Assembly (NCBI GenBank): GCA_039090855.1
Contig: CM077002.1
Coordinates: forward strand, 87,920,194 to 87,984,193
From: Macrothele yani
Lineage: Eukaryota; Arthropoda; Arachnida; Araneae; Macrothelidae
DNA length: 64,000 nt
Reading direction: 5' to 3'
The notes under the pieces were generated by a model. That model saw nothing but the letters and a program-made list of their open reading frames with translations. It had not been told where the DNA came from and ran no database searches. Shown here in pieces: positions 21,784 to 32,770 of this stretch (positions are counted from its first letter, which is position 1; each line of letters opens with the position of its first letter). Both the position numbers and the translations under genes were made by a program.

Positions 21784-23236
21784 TCACAGGCCACATATGA
21801 AGACCAAACATCAATAAACAGAACCTCCAAGTACAATTTATAATATGCTATATAAAAAATTAAAAAACTTATTTGAATTAACCTAATTCAAAAACAAAAG
21901 ACAAAATACCAAATGCCACCCCTTGCCACATTTTACTAAAATTATACATCCCAGTATCTAGCCACATCCTACTATTCACCATCTCATTATTATTAAAAAT
22001 ATAGGGAATAAGATTATGAAATTTAAGGAAACAAGGTATCATCTCATAAAATGCAAACCACTTTTTAGTAAACGGGTGTCCAATTCACTATGCCAGACAA
22101 AAATTTAACATGTAATTACGAAATGATAAATCACCAAACATAGAAATATAATAAACAGAAGATAAACAAATCAATCACTGTCTAGCCTTATAGAAAAAAG
22201 AAAATTTACAATCGAATCACAATTGGTAGTACATGACATTGAACACGATAAGCCGAAAAATACAGAAGACAAAAACTGATGACTAATAAATACCTATTAG
22301 GTAAGAGATAAACAGCAAATTTGCCAAAATATAATCATCTTATGAATCATGTATTATGAATAATAAAATGCCCCTATAGAATACCTATTCATAAGAGCTT
22401 TCCCCTTTTCTCCCTCATTCCACTTTCCCTCCCCTATTTTCCCCTTCACATAATTTTTCCACCTTTGTTCTATACCCTCTTTCCCCATTTCTATACTTTC
22501 CTTCCCCCTTTTTTTTTTATAAAACAATAAAATAGAATCAAAATTAATAAGACAGACCGAAATCCAAATTCAGGTTACATTAACCACTCCAAAACTAAAA
22601 TAGATAACAGCACCGCCACCAACTCATACTCAGAAAAGAAGATGAAAAGAATATAAAGTTAAACAATCAGATCAAAAATAAAGAGGTAAAATTTCTATTT
22701 CTATTACATCACAGTGGTAAGCATAGTATTATGCATGATAAACAAAACTGTAAAAAATAAAACCAACTACCAAAACACCCATAAGAAAAAAAAAAAAATT
22801 CAAAGTATAGTTGACACATAAATTAATCTTGACACCCTCCATCATAATCCAAAGAACTAAATTAACATAACATATTATTTAACCAATCAAACTATAGGTA
22901 AGTGAAAAATCTCAAGGTAATAAACAATTCACAAAGTAATCACTATCAACCATTACATTTGTATACATATATTATCACTATTAAAACATGAAGAGTCAAG
23001 TCACAACAGTGTAAACACCCCCAAATTCCAATCTTATCCCATAGTATTAAGTCAGTAAACAGACTAAGTATTTAATTCACAATAATCTTATATGATTAAA
23101 AAAATAAAAATAATAATATACCCCTTCTCTCTCACCAATAAGAGTGAAAAACCTCAATAGATAGACAAATCAGAAGAAATTAATCTGATATAGAAACAAT
23201 TAATAATCTTGTGTCAGTCCAGGAAGACAGTCAAAA
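21784..23236 (-). other. Long AT-rich spacer between CR1-like ORF1 and ORF2
   Basis: No open frame of note on either strand. It includes a pyrimidine-rich tract at 22400-22515 (purine-rich in element sense). LINE ORF spacers are usually short or overlapping, so an inserted, unrecognised repeat is possible, but no inverted ends or target duplication were found. Confidence 0.5.
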
Positions 23237-24121
23237 TCACAGAATCAGACCATAGTCATATAGGTCTTCAAGTATGAGTATCTTCCTTTTTGGGTCAGAT
23301 TCACCACCTTTCACAAAAACTTTTCCATTACTTACCCATGCGTACTTAATTTTCTTCTGATGTAATAGTCTTCTAGCCTGCCAGAATAAGTGTTTATAAT
23401 CAGGTATAAAATTTTCATTAATGTATATTTTGGATGATGCTAAAGTTCCATCAAGATCTGAATTCAAAACAGTTATTTTTTTCCTGAGTAACCATCTATC
23501 TCTAGCTGTTCTAGTCTTAAATTGTACAATTACTGCTATATTTGGTTTTAGATATGAGTTCACTTTAAGTGGATGAATAATATCCATATCATCTTGATGA
23601 TAGTTAAGAACACCAAATGCATCTGCAATTTTATCAATATGGTTTCTAAGTTCATTCTCATTGTGAATCAATGTCAAATCCAGACCATGTAGTTCTAAAT
23701 TTTTATTGCAATGATATTGGTTGATTTCGTTAATATCACTTTTTAATTTCTGTATTTGGAGATGTTTTATATGAACCTGTTGAGTAAGATCATTCTGGGT
23801 TGTTCTTAAATTTTTGTTTTCATTAAGGAGTGATTCACATTGTCTAGCAATCTCATTATATTTAGTAGATACTAGTTCAATAGTTTTTTTATACTCTTCC
23901 AATTCCTTCTTAAGCTCAGGGATTGACTCAAGCTTAATATTTATTTCATCCAGTGATTTCTTCAATTCCTGTCTGATCTCAACATTTGATTCCTGGACTT
24001 TTAAATTAATGTCACTCAATGCTTTCAATAGTGCATCCATATTAAGATCAGATACACTTCCAGCGGGTGGTGTACTCGTCCTAGATACATTTGAATGAGC
24101 GCCAGTTTTCCGAGTCCCCAT
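23237..24121 (-). CDS. CR1-like LINE ORF1 protein, intact frame
   Basis: LINE ORF1 proteins bind element RNA and form trimers through a coiled coil. This frame is open over 294 codons from MGTRKTGAHSN; an in-frame Met 18 codons upstream (24175) is less likely because the peptide between is hydrophobic and unlike ORF1 starts. Residues about 35-140 are rich in Glu, Leu and Lys in heptad-like spacing (SIPELKKELEEYKKTIEL), indicating a coiled coil. The C-terminal half (NLELHGLD, VIVQFKTRTARDRWLLRKK, IYINENFIPDYKHLFWQARR, YAWVSNGKVFVKGGE) resembles the RNA-binding and FP25K-like C-terminal domain found in many CR1-group ORF1s. No stop or shift interrupts it. Confidence 0.8.
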   Translation of the reverse strand: MGTRKTGAHSNVSRTSTPPAGSVSDLNMDALLKALSDINLKVQESNVEIRQELKKSLDEINIKLESIPELKKELEEYKKTIELVSTKYNEIARQCESLLNENKNLRTTQNDLTQQVHIKHLQIQKLKSDINEINQYHCNKNLELHGLDLTLIHNENELRNHIDKIADAFGVLNYHQDDMDIIHPLKVNSYLKPNIAVIVQFKTRTARDRWLLRKKITVLNSDLDGTLASSKIYINENFIPDYKHLFWQARRLLHQKKIKYAWVSNGKVFVKGGESDPKRKILILEDLYDYGLIL

Positions 24122-24589
24122 TCTATATATCAAACTTGATACAACAAGTAAATTATAATATGACTTCAAAACCAAATTAATACTTTAGCCTTCTCAAATC
24201 GAAGATAGATGGCAGCACTCCACCAAGATGTATGTGGAAACCTGTAAGTTCAATTTTAATGCCCTGAGGCTGTCATAACGAACAAACACAATTAAATAGA
24301 TGGCAGAGTTAATTATATTCCTTATGGTTTGGTCTTTAGAAATTCCAAATCACAGAATTTTATTATAATTAATTGCGTATGTCAACATATGCTAGTAAAT
24401 AACTCACCAAATATCGTAAGTCCAATTCTGTCGCAAGAAGACCACACAATTATCTATATCGATGTTATATAGCACTACCAACCATTCTAAAAGTAATTTA
24501 TAATCCTTGACATAATTACAGCGAAAGTATGATGTATTTTATCATTTACTATATGCTATTTCATGACAAGCAAGGGTGGCACAACCTAT

Positions 24590-25313
24590 TACTTCAACAT
24601 GCCTGACTTGACGATATATATTATATTGTCAATATGTAGATGATATATTTATTATATCTAAGATGCATGAAAATTATTTGAAGGTTTTAGCTGAGAAGCA
24701 TGCTGAAGTAGACTCGTTCATTAAATCGACATTGGAAAGTGAGCATAATGATTCTATTCCTTTTTGGATGAGCAAGTAGTAAAAGTGGATGGGAAACTAA
24801 AATACAAAATATATAGAAAACCACCTTACATTCCCATCATGATCCCATGTGACTCATACCATCCAAAAGTACATAAAGTTAATGGCGTATATAACTTGAT
24901 AAAAAGAGCTTTCACTCACTCCAGTTGTAAAAAGTTTCATAAAGAAGAAATACAATGGGTAAAAAAGGTATCAAAAACATATGGTTACTCCAATAAGTTG
25001 ATTAATGACCTTATTAAAAAGTGCAAAAGATCCGTCAATGGAGAGTGTATTAAGCAAGGTACAAAATATATGCAATATGTTGGTTCCTTCCCTTTTCTTG
25101 GAGTATTAATAAAATAATAAATTACAAACAACACCTATGTTGGATCAAGCAGGCACCTATGAAATTCCCATTGGCTTTTCTCATGATAATTCCCAAAAAA
25201 TGATGCATTTCAGTAGCACAAAAAATAGACTAAAGAAGTGATTAAATCAACATCTCAGTAATTGGAAAAAGGACAGCTTTGGTACAATATTGTCTAGACA
25301 AAAAACAATTGTA
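24590..25313 (+). pseudogene. Penelope-like element fragment, third family
   Basis: It begins in the RT palm (CQYVDDIFIISKMHE, about 24632-24675). It continues with IPFLDEQVVKVDG (shifted near 24760), the KYKIYRKPPYIPIMIP block (24800-24850) and IKRAFTHSSCKKFHKEEIQW, then the nuclease start (MLDQAGTYEIPIGF, near 25140-25180; a degenerate FSSTK replaces YIGSTK). The nuclease breaks off near 25313 where an inverted piece of another PLE begins. 5' and 3' ends are both missing. Confidence 0.78.
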
Positions 25314-25565
25314 CTAGTATCTTTTCTTCTAGTTTTCCCACATAATAGTTAGCTAAGAGTGGGGAGAGTGGGGAGCCCATAGCTAGTAAACTATTACTAG
25401 CTATGGGCTCCGATATATATCTAAGAAGTTCATTCTTCTTTCTTTTTGAAGTTAACTTCTTAGATATTACTTTTCATTCAAAAATCGGGGCTAGCTATGG
25501 GCTCCCCACTCTCCCCACTCTTAGCTAACTATTATGTGGGAAAACTAGAAGAAAAGATACTAGTA
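25314..25565. repeat. Scrambled inverted repeat of PLE sequence
   Basis: 25314-25389 is the reverse complement of 25490-25565. Between them lie a forward copy of about 25 bp (25390-25415, GCTATGGGCTCC), a piece reverse-complementary to 25695-25735 (about 25416-25455) and another forward piece (CTTCTTAGATATTAC). All blocks derive from the adjacent PLE at 25480-26640. Confidence 0.8.
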
Positions 25566-26640
25566 CAACCCACATACTTCTGCTTATATAGCAGATACAT
25601 GGATGACATCTTATTTATAATAGATAGCTCAGAAATTGTTCCAGAAAGAATTTTAGACGCATTCAATGAATAAGATGATTCCCTTAAGTTCACTATTGAA
25701 CTTCAAAAAGAAAGAAGAATTAACTTCTTAGATATTACTAACTATTATGAAGATAAAAAATTCCTCACTAGTTGTTATAAAAAACCAATGAATACTAATA
25801 GACTACTGGATTTCAATTCCTATCATCCAGTTTCTATTAAGAAAAATGTAGCAAGTCAGTTTTTAGAAAAAAATAATAAAATAGTTTCTACTGCAGATAA
25901 AAAAAAGCCCATAAAGAAGAACTTAAAGTCATACTTGCAGAGAATAACTATCCTATAGAAGAAATTGAGAAGCTTCTGAATTTTAATGGTACGAAGAAAC
26001 CGCAAAAGCAACAAGTAAAATTCACTATCAAAATTTCTTATCACAAAGGTTTATTTGAGTCTTTAAAGAGAATTAGTAAGAAGTACAATATTAGGCTAGC
26101 TCCAAGTTTAGAGAACAAAGTTAAAAATTTTTTCCCTAAAATAGTTCAAAGAGAAGAAGATATTTTAAAAATGCAAGGAGAAGTCTATGAAGTAAATTGT
26201 AGTTGTGGACTATCTTACATAGGTGAAACAGGTCGCAGACTAGAAACTCGTATAGCAGAGCATAAAGCAGCTATAAAAAATTGCTCCAACAAGACTGGAT
26301 TAGATAGGCATGTTAGAGAAACTGGGCACAGCATGGATTGGAATTCCCTTAAAGTCATCAGTTTCCAAAGTAATTTTCAAAAACGAAAGCTGAAAGAAAG
26401 AATAGAGATTGAGAAAAATCAAAATTCCATCATCAATGACTGCAAAGGATTTTCCCTGCCTAACATCTGGCAGGATTTGTTGAAAAATAACCTAAACCGT
26501 CAAGATTAACCGTAACCGTGATAGTGACAGGAATAAGTGACAACAACAAGACAGCCTGAAGAAGGAGAAGAGTTTTCTCCAAAAATTTGCAATTTAAATG
26601 AAAAAAATTCCTAGTAAAATTCCCATAATAGTTGCTTTAG
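25480..26640 (+). pseudogene. Penelope-like element, fourth family, RT palm plus GIY-YIG
   Basis: RT: LAMGSPLSPLLANYYVGKLE (about 25492-25550), CLYSRYMDDILFIIDSSE (about 25583-25635; YMDD box) and RINFLDITNYY (about 25710-25745), with stops near 25672. A separate 112-codon frame (26171-26509) is a GIY-YIG nuclease: VNCSCGLSYIGETGRRLETR, then HVRETGH, and ERIEIEK with the catalytic Glu. The Cys-rich lead and the HVRETGH block match the nuclease type common in Penelope and its relatives and differ from the GVYxIP type of the other PLEs here. Confidence 0.82.
26171..26509 (+). CDS. GIY-YIG endonuclease domain of the fourth-family PLE
   Basis: The open frame of 112 codons has CSCGLSYIGETGRRLETRIA near residues 10-29. 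The Tyr-Ile-Gly pair of the motif is present, the first GIY is replaced by a Cys-rich strand as in other Penelope nucleases, and Arg follows in GRRLETR. HVRETGHSMDW and the ERIEIEKNQ Glu complete the fold. It is probably only the C-terminal part of a longer polyprotein whose RT part upstream is broken; the Met is simply the first in frame. Confidence 0.65.
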   Translation: MQGEVYEVNCSCGLSYIGETGRRLETRIAEHKAAIKNCSNKTGLDRHVRETGHSMDWNSLKVISFQSNFQKRKLKERIEIEKNQNSIINDCKGFSLPNIWQDLLKNNLNRQD

Positions 26641-27240
26641 ATTAGTAATTGAATTAAGAAACTAGGAAACCATTTCTCAACATGAGCTTTATTCAAAGAA
26701 TGATTATACTTTTTCTTCAGTTCTTTTTAAAGCACTGTACATCAATTTTATTTTCTGTAAGTTCATTTTTAATCTCACTCCTTTACTCTTTCCAGCAAGT
26801 TCATAGATAATGCTCTGCAGTTCAAAGAGAGTGTTTGCAAAACTGAATATGTTGTCAGCATAATGAAGGCTCGTTAAATAGTTTCCATTAATTTTATCCC
26901 TTTGTCTTCCCAGTTCGAAGATCGAAAGACATATTTGTAATGTGACATTGAAGAGCTTGGGAGATTTGGCGTCTCCTTGCTCACTCCCTTTTCAATTTAT
27001 ACATGTACAATGTTCTTACATAATTGGACCTTTGGCTTCACATTTTCGTAGATGTTAATAATAATATTATCATATGCATCTTCATTTACACAGGATTTTA
27101 AAATCATTATAATACTTCTGATGATTTCACAGAATTAAAAGTCTTTTCGTAATCAATAAAGGCATTACATAGTGGGAGTTCATATTCATTTACTCCTTCA
27201 GTAAGTTCTTCCAGTATATTGATATAATCTACATACCTGC
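26640..27240 (-). pseudogene. RTE-type reverse transcriptase fragment
   Basis: The minus strand, with many shifts, reads as RTE RT. YELPLCNAFIDYEKTFNSV near 27180-27125 is motif A. A QGDAKSPKLFNVTLQICLS-like run near 26980-26920 is motif B. HYADNIFSFAN near 26865-26835 is the catalytic box, with Asn for Asp. It ends in a MNLQKIKLMYS-like run near 26760-26720. It is older and more decayed than the RTE-B copies. Confidence 0.65.
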
Positions 27241-29268
27241 CAACTTGGACGGTTTGGACGTACAATGTATGGATTTTGGCTGAATTGTAAGATTGAATGG
27301 ACGTACGGTTAAATTGTATGATTTTCTACACAATTTATGAATGAATCTTAAAATATTTTATTTAATCTATTAAAAAAAAAAAGAACACTCTGCAATGATC
27401 TGATGTGTGTATCTTAATTATGGCGGTAGCGGGAGGGGAAAATCTGAATCCTCAGTGGAGGAGAAATGTGTCCACACCACAAGTGTTTTTCCTCACCACT
27501 GTTCACTTGTGATTCACTGGCGCCAGAGTCTAGAGTCCCACGCATGGAGTAGGAAGTTTCTCCTCCAGGGTCACTTCGCAGCCGTTGCCATGACTGTGGA
27601 GTTCCTTTAATGCAATTGGATAGTGTTCGAAGTTTGCTAAGATAATTCAGTAAAGTGTAGTTTAGCGTCCTAAATTATTTGGCTATGCATTTCAAAAAAA
27701 TGAGATACACAAATGTTAAAGTATGAAATTTAATGGCAAATGGTAAAAAATTTCATCTGTAAAATGCATTTTAAAGATTTTTACTATAAAACTTACTTCC
27801 AAGTACGACAACGTGAACACTAACTGCGGCAGGCCTAACACAATGCTGCGGTGACCACATTGAGCTTGACTCTGCTGAAACGATGGTCTCATTCTGGTGG
27901 CCATTTTGCTGGCGGAAAAATACAAGAGGAACTGGGTACGTTTTTACCAGGAAAGCATTGCATTTTATAGTGCTACGCTACAGAAAATAGCTCGTCATTT
28001 CCATCGCAGTGTTTCACATCAGAATCTGACAATTTCTTCGCTTTTTCATGTATGATTCTTTGATATGCAATGTGTGAACTCACTTCTTCTTCAAGGTTTT
28101 TTTTTTTTTGTAATCCAATTTGAATGAACTGCAAAGCACACCATCAATACCAGGAGCAAAACTTTCACTTTCTGAGGCCATGTAACTTTCATTTTGTGTT
28201 AGGGAATCATATGCCTAAGAACAAAGAAATTGTCACCATGTGTTTTGAAAAACTGCAACAGAAATGAAGAACTATTTACTGCCAGGTATCACTACAAATT
28301 GGAATGCTTTCCTGACAAGAACATACCCACCACAAAGTATAAGAAGTGCTTCGCTGTGGTGCCCACTTTCTGTTGTAGTCTTCCGCCAGTTAGTTGGGTG
28401 CCAGAGCAAGACCTTCGTTTTAGTGGAGCCAAGTTTGACGTAGTCATTGCAGCGTTGTGTTAGGCCTGCTGCAGCGGCATTCACTACGTCATACTTTGAG
28501 GTTTATGCTGTAATGGAAAGTTTGTGCCGAACTGCGCCAATTTCATTATCTTGCGCCAAACTGCTACAAATTACAAAACAAAATTAATATTTGCGCCCAA
28601 CTACGCCGATGTACTGTAGGTGGAGCTTATGGAGGAGTTTTGTTGTAATCACATGTTTTGTAGGAGAAATGATGCTGTACATTATGAAACCCTGTTGTAG
28701 ATTGTTTACAGATAGTTTGGTGGTCTTTCAGAGTGTTGTGTAATTGAGATTGTTTATATGTCATTCCCTGCTCTTTGGGATGGCACAGTTATTTCGTTCC
28801 GGGTGAGGTGTGTGATTATGTAAATACAGCGTAAGGTCAGTTGTTAGCTATTTTATTGACGTGGAGGACGACTGAAAATGGCTCTCCGGTGGCAGGATAC
28901 GATGGTTCTGTTTATAAAGGAGTTATAGGTATCCAGAGATGTCAACTTTTCCGGGTTTTGACTCCATCTTACGGTTTTATGGAAGTCACTTAAAAAACTA
29001 TGGAAAAGCCCATGCAAGATCCCTGCACGCAATTTTCTATTTTTTACAGTCTTTTGGTTGAAAAAATACACTTACAAATAGTCCCTATATGCCTTCGATG
29101 TTCTGACTTCCCCGCCAACGGAGGCGTAGTGTTGTCATGTGACTTCTCATTCAGCCATTTGAGAGTGCCGTTGTCAAACGCCGAGAGGGAACTCAGCTCT
29201 GCACCTTTTGTGAACTCTACATTGATTACATGTAACTTTGTGCTTGTCAAAATTTTGGTGCAAACATT
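27241..29268. other. Mixed non-coding region with small inverted repeats
   Basis: No convincing gene. 27640-27795 is an inverted relative of 33645-33810. 27825-27860 is an inverted match of 28436-28475 (AGGCCTAACACAA block). TGCCAACTTGGACGG near 27239 and ATGTCAACTTTTCCGG near 28940 resemble ends of the hAT-like MITE at 47678. Short open frames at 27407, 28230 and 29000 are unrecognised. Confidence 0.4.
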
Positions 29269-29272
29269 TTAA

Positions 29273-30005
29273 CCCTTTCCACTGGGCTGTTGGGTAACAC
29301 CAGATATAACAAAATCACTGAATAGCTCGTGTGGCTGGTGTCACCCACCATGCCAATGACGCTTCTATAGCTTGCATGTCGGCGCTTGCATTACATTTCT
29401 TTTTCATCGAATATGTCAGGTGTCACTCACCATGCTGATGACACCTCTATACCTCGCATGTTGGGGCTCGCAAAGCATTTCTTTTTCACTGAATAGAAAA
29501 AAGAAATGATGTCAGGTGTCACCCGCCATGCCAATGACGCCTCTATAGCCCTCATGTTGACGCTCGCGAGGTATTTCGTTTTCACTGAATTAGTTGGGTG
29601 TCATCCATCACACCTATGACACCTCTATAGCTCATATGTCGGGGCTTACGAGACATTTATTTTTCCGTCGAATATCTGTGGTGTCACCCTCCATGCCGAT
29701 GATGCCTCTATAGCTCGCATGTCGGTGTTTGTGAGACATATCTTCTTCGTCGAATATTGCACGTGTCGGGTGTCACCCTCCATGCCAATGATGCCTCTGT
29801 ACCTCGCATGTTGACGCTCGCGAGACATTTCTTTTTTGCCGAATAGGTCAGGTGTCACCTGCCACGCCAATGATGCCTCTATAGCTACGTCGGGGCTGGT
29901 GAGCTACAGCTGAGCTTTCACTGCTAAGTTGTGGCCTTTACTGCAGAAAAAAAAAAAAAAATGAGTGCTGGGTGAGTATGTGAAAAGTTATTCGAGTGGA
30001 AAGGT
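29273..30005. mobile_element. piggyBac-type MITE with internal minisatellite
   Basis: Terminal inverted repeats begin CCCTTTCCACT at 29273 and match the reverse complement of the right end (GAGTGGAAAGG, to 30005). They are flanked on both sides by TTAA (29269-29272 and 30006-30009), the piggyBac target. No transposase is encoded, so it depends on an autonomous relative. Most of the interior is the tandem repeat at 29337-29925. Confidence 0.75.
29337..29925. repeat. Minisatellite, seven units of about 82 bp
   Basis: Units start GGTGTCAC or GGTGTCAT at 29337, 29419, 29515, 29597, 29680, 29769 and 29851. Consensus landmarks are CCATGCCAATGACGCCTCTA, then GCTCGCATGT, then TTTCTTTTTCAC. The second unit carries about 14 extra bases forming a small hairpin (TTTCTTTTT/AAAAAAGAAA). 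Units differ at many sites, so the array is old. Confidence 0.9.
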
Positions 30006-30409
30006 TTAATTTAGATTAAAACGAAATGAAACGTAGCAGTGAAACAGCAATGGCAACAAAAAGAATGAAATAAGATAAAACTTATTGTCAAGTGTATCGC
30101 GATATATATAGTAAAGATTGGCCTTTTTATGAAGCATCTAAAGTTTTGCCAAATCACGTTTTGTAAGCCATGTGGTTGCGATATTAGCCTAGCGCATGGC
30201 AGGGGTGCAGAATTTGTCTAAACACATGAACAATGTTCGGAGGACATTAAAGCAGCTCTGGGGGAATTTTTGCCCTGGGGTAAAATAATAGTAGTAATAA
30301 TAATAAGAAATATGACACCAAATTTTTGGGTGTAATGAGCAAGTCTTTTGAATTCGTTCTGATGTGAATTAAATTCATGAAAGCTATTCAAAGTCAATGG
30401 AACCAGTGT

Positions 30410-31250
30410 GGCTGACCGAAGAAAAAAGTTTTTCAATCGGGTTTTTAATGCCGCAGGTATTGCTGTAAATGGAATCGTGAACTTACGCCCTCTGGTGGCA
30501 GACTTGTACATTAAGAAAAAATCGAATTTATATGAGAAACATTTCACAGCGGAAACTCTCCAACAGAGAAAGAATGTTTCAAATCTGACTCTTAGAAACA
30601 GAGATATTGACAAAAATAAGATATGCATCTATGTCCCCTGGCAGAAAAGTCATGCATTATTTAAAGAAAGCATTCTCAGTTCTTAAAATGTTTTTCAATG
30701 TGAGCTGTATCGGCCCACGGAAAATTTTTTCAATCGAGTTTTTAGGAGCTCAGATTTTGCTGCAAATATATCAGAAGCGGAAATTAACTCATACACCCCC
30801 TGGTGGCCAAAGTATTTTTTTTTACCAAAAATTAGATATTGTATGCAAAAGAGTTTCCATCAGGAGCTGTATCCTCTGAAGAAAAAAGTTTTCAAATCGG
30901 AGTTTTAGAAAAAGAGATATCAGGAAAACATAATTTACTTTTACGCCCCTAGCAGAAAATCTGTGTAACTTGAAAAAGTAACTATACCTAAAATAGTCTT
31001 CGACATAAATGGATTCGGAAGATTAAAGAATTTTTTCAATTGGATGCTTAGAAGCAAATATATGGATTAAAATGTATTTTGAATTCAACATCATCTGCGT
31101 TTACGCCTTCTAGCGGCAAAATTATACATCATAAAAAAAAAAAACGAAATAAAGTGTCATCATTCGTACATTTCAGGCTTCCTAATGCAAAAGAATTTTT
31201 CAAATCGGACTAATAGTTGCAGAGATATGGTGTCTACAGGCGGACGTACG
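30410..31250. repeat. Diverged tandem blocks inside the hAT MITE
   Basis: About five blocks of 120-200 bp each contain an AAAGTTTTTCAATCGG-like start and most end in a CGCCCTCTGGTGGC-like segment (near 30487, 30795, 30942, 31105). About 120 bp of the first block (30561-30680) recurs in direct orientation at 32535-32660, outside the element. Confidence 0.6.
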
Positions 31251-31384
31251 GACAAACCGATAACATAAGTAGAATCTTTTTTTACAAAAGTCCTGCTAAA
31301 AATTAAAAACTGGCTTATTAGCAACAGGTATAACGTGAAAGGTAAGAGTAATTTGCTGCACGGGAATCAGGTAATCATTTTGAA

Positions 31385-31599
31385 GGCCGCCCCGGTGGCG
31401 CAGTGGTCTAAGCGATGGCCTCTGATCATTCATCCAAACGGGTCCGGGTTCGAATCCCGGTTAGGCATGGGTGTTGTGTTTGTCTTTCGGCACTGGATCT
31501 CTCCCTTCCCTGGAACCAGTGACCCTAAATTAGGGACGGGCGACTGCTTATAGCCCATTGAGTTGCTCATGGTGGTCGTTAAACCTCCAATAAAAAAAA
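31385..31599 (+). mobile_element. tRNA-derived SINE, full-length copy 2
   Basis: Same family as 10258-10472: A box GTGGCGCAGTGGTCTAAGCG, B box GGTTCGAATCCCGG, and the same body and A-rich tail. Exact 12-bp target duplication AATCATTTTGAA at 31373-31384 and 31600-31611. It lies inside the hAT element at 30200-32278, so it is younger than that. Confidence 0.92.
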
Positions 31600-32770
31600 A
31601 ATCATTTTGAAAAATGTCATATCGTTATAAATACAAAAGGTTATGAGCATAGTGACGTACTACCGGCTACCGCTGGCATACGATTCACCGAGCCCAAATG
31701 ACTTTACTAATGTCAAGGCGGAGACAGGGTGGCGTGAGTAATAAGTACGGCACAACCATTAGTCCCGCTAATAAAACGTTTCCAAAACTAATGGCAGTGA
31801 ACGTGTCATAGGCGACGATTTAAAAAATAATTGGGGATTCCGGACATTTTAAAGCGAATGACCCATGCATTTTTTCAATAGATTTAAGTCTAATTTAAAT
31901 TTCATTCAGTAAAATTATCTGGCAGAATTAGATGCCTGAAATGTTAGAATGAAATAAATTATAGTTAATTACAGAATTTTTTTAGCTGTTTATTTTTTAG
32001 CCTCTCTGCCCTGCCATTGTTTTGACTTAGACCCAAAAATGTTTCAGACATTTTGAATCTAAGTTTATATTTAACATTTTGTATCTAAAATAAATATGTT
32101 TTTTTTTTTTTTTGAATTTTTAAGTAATAGGCTTTAAGGATAGTTGTTAATCATGAATATATACTTTAATACTCGCGTACACTTGTATGAAAATCCGCTA
32201 CAGCTTTGGGGTAAATTTCGGACAAAAAAATTTGCGTTCTGGGAAAATATTGGGCCCTGAAAATTTTCTGCACCCCTGGCGCATGGCAGCTGTGATGATT
32301 GTAGGTGTCATGCAGAGAGCAAGAAGCACAAAGATCATGTCAAGAGACTAAATGGAGATGTGAGTAAAATTAATGTAACCAAAAAACTTCTGACAGCTTA
32401 TAAAGTATCCTGGGAAAAATATCAATAGCAGATTAGTGCTTGAAAAATGCAGCAAAATAAGTGAAAAAAGAGAAGAAGAAATTGAATGTTCACAAGGTGA
32501 TTTGAAATTAAAAGAAGCTGAACTTTTGTAACAATGAGAAAGAATGTTTTCAAATCTGACTCTTAGAAACAGAGATATTACAAAAATAAGACATGTATCT
32601 GTATGTCCCCTGGCAGAAAAGCCATGCATTATTTAAAGAAAGCATTCTCAATTCTCTCATAAAATTTTAAACAATGCTGAGATGAACATTGAATGTGGCA
32701 TAAAAAAAAGAGACATGAGTGCAATAGAAAGTGGACAGGTAGTTTTAAAAGAAACAAAACATTGATTGCT

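Larger units (their letters stand above)
20113..24480 (-). mobile_element. CR1/Jockey-superclade LINE, 3'-truncated
   Basis: Minus-strand order: possible 5' untranslated region (24480-24176), ORF1 (24121-23237), a 1.45-kb non-coding spacer (23236-21784), then ORF2 with apurinic-type endonuclease (21783-20912) and the start of reverse transcriptase, ending at 20113 after KYNILNKINL. The palm and 3' end are missing. The endonuclease (LIHINARSLMSKV, ILCLTETWF, GGGVAIYVN, LGDLNIDI, SDHLPIFT) and the separate ORF1 place it with CR1/L2/Jockey-like LINEs and apart from the RTE copies. 3' loss is not explained by ordinary 5' truncation. Confidence 0.8.
30200..32278. mobile_element. Non-autonomous hAT element inside a hAT zinc-finger gene
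   Basis: The ends are inverted: CAGGGGTGCAGAA at 30200 and its complement ending at 32278, a classic hAT terminus. An exact 8-bp target duplication GCGCATGG flanks it (30192-30199 and 32279-32286). The 2.08-kb interior has no transposase. It contains diverged tandem blocks (30410-31250) and a younger SINE (31385-31599). Confidence 0.88.
30030..32360 (+). pseudogene. hAT-type transposase N-terminal zinc finger, split
   Basis: Joining 30130-30199 to 32287-32355 across the inserted element gives a continuous frame: KVLPNHVFCKPCGCDISLAH on the left, then SCDDCRCHAESKKHKDHVKR on the right. The C-x2-C ... H-x4-H spacing matches the BED-like zinc finger at the start of ZNF862/KIAA1586-like hAT transposases. 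The catalytic part is not recognisable downstream, where tandem repeats take over. Confidence 0.6.

Noticed and set aside
28230..28463. 77-codon frame starting MSPCVLKNCNRNEE, reminiscent of a THAP zinc-finger start
   Set aside because: The Cys spacing fits only at the start; the later C-x2-H and the conserved Trp and Pro of THAP domains are missing, and the frame lies in repeat-rich DNA.
29646..29870. 74-codon minus-strand frame with a repeating peptide
   Set aside because: It is simply the translation of the 82-bp minisatellite units.
29273..30005. CRISPR-like array (regular repeats)
   Set aside because: Units are contiguous diverged tandem repeats without spacers, in a eukaryotic transposon context.
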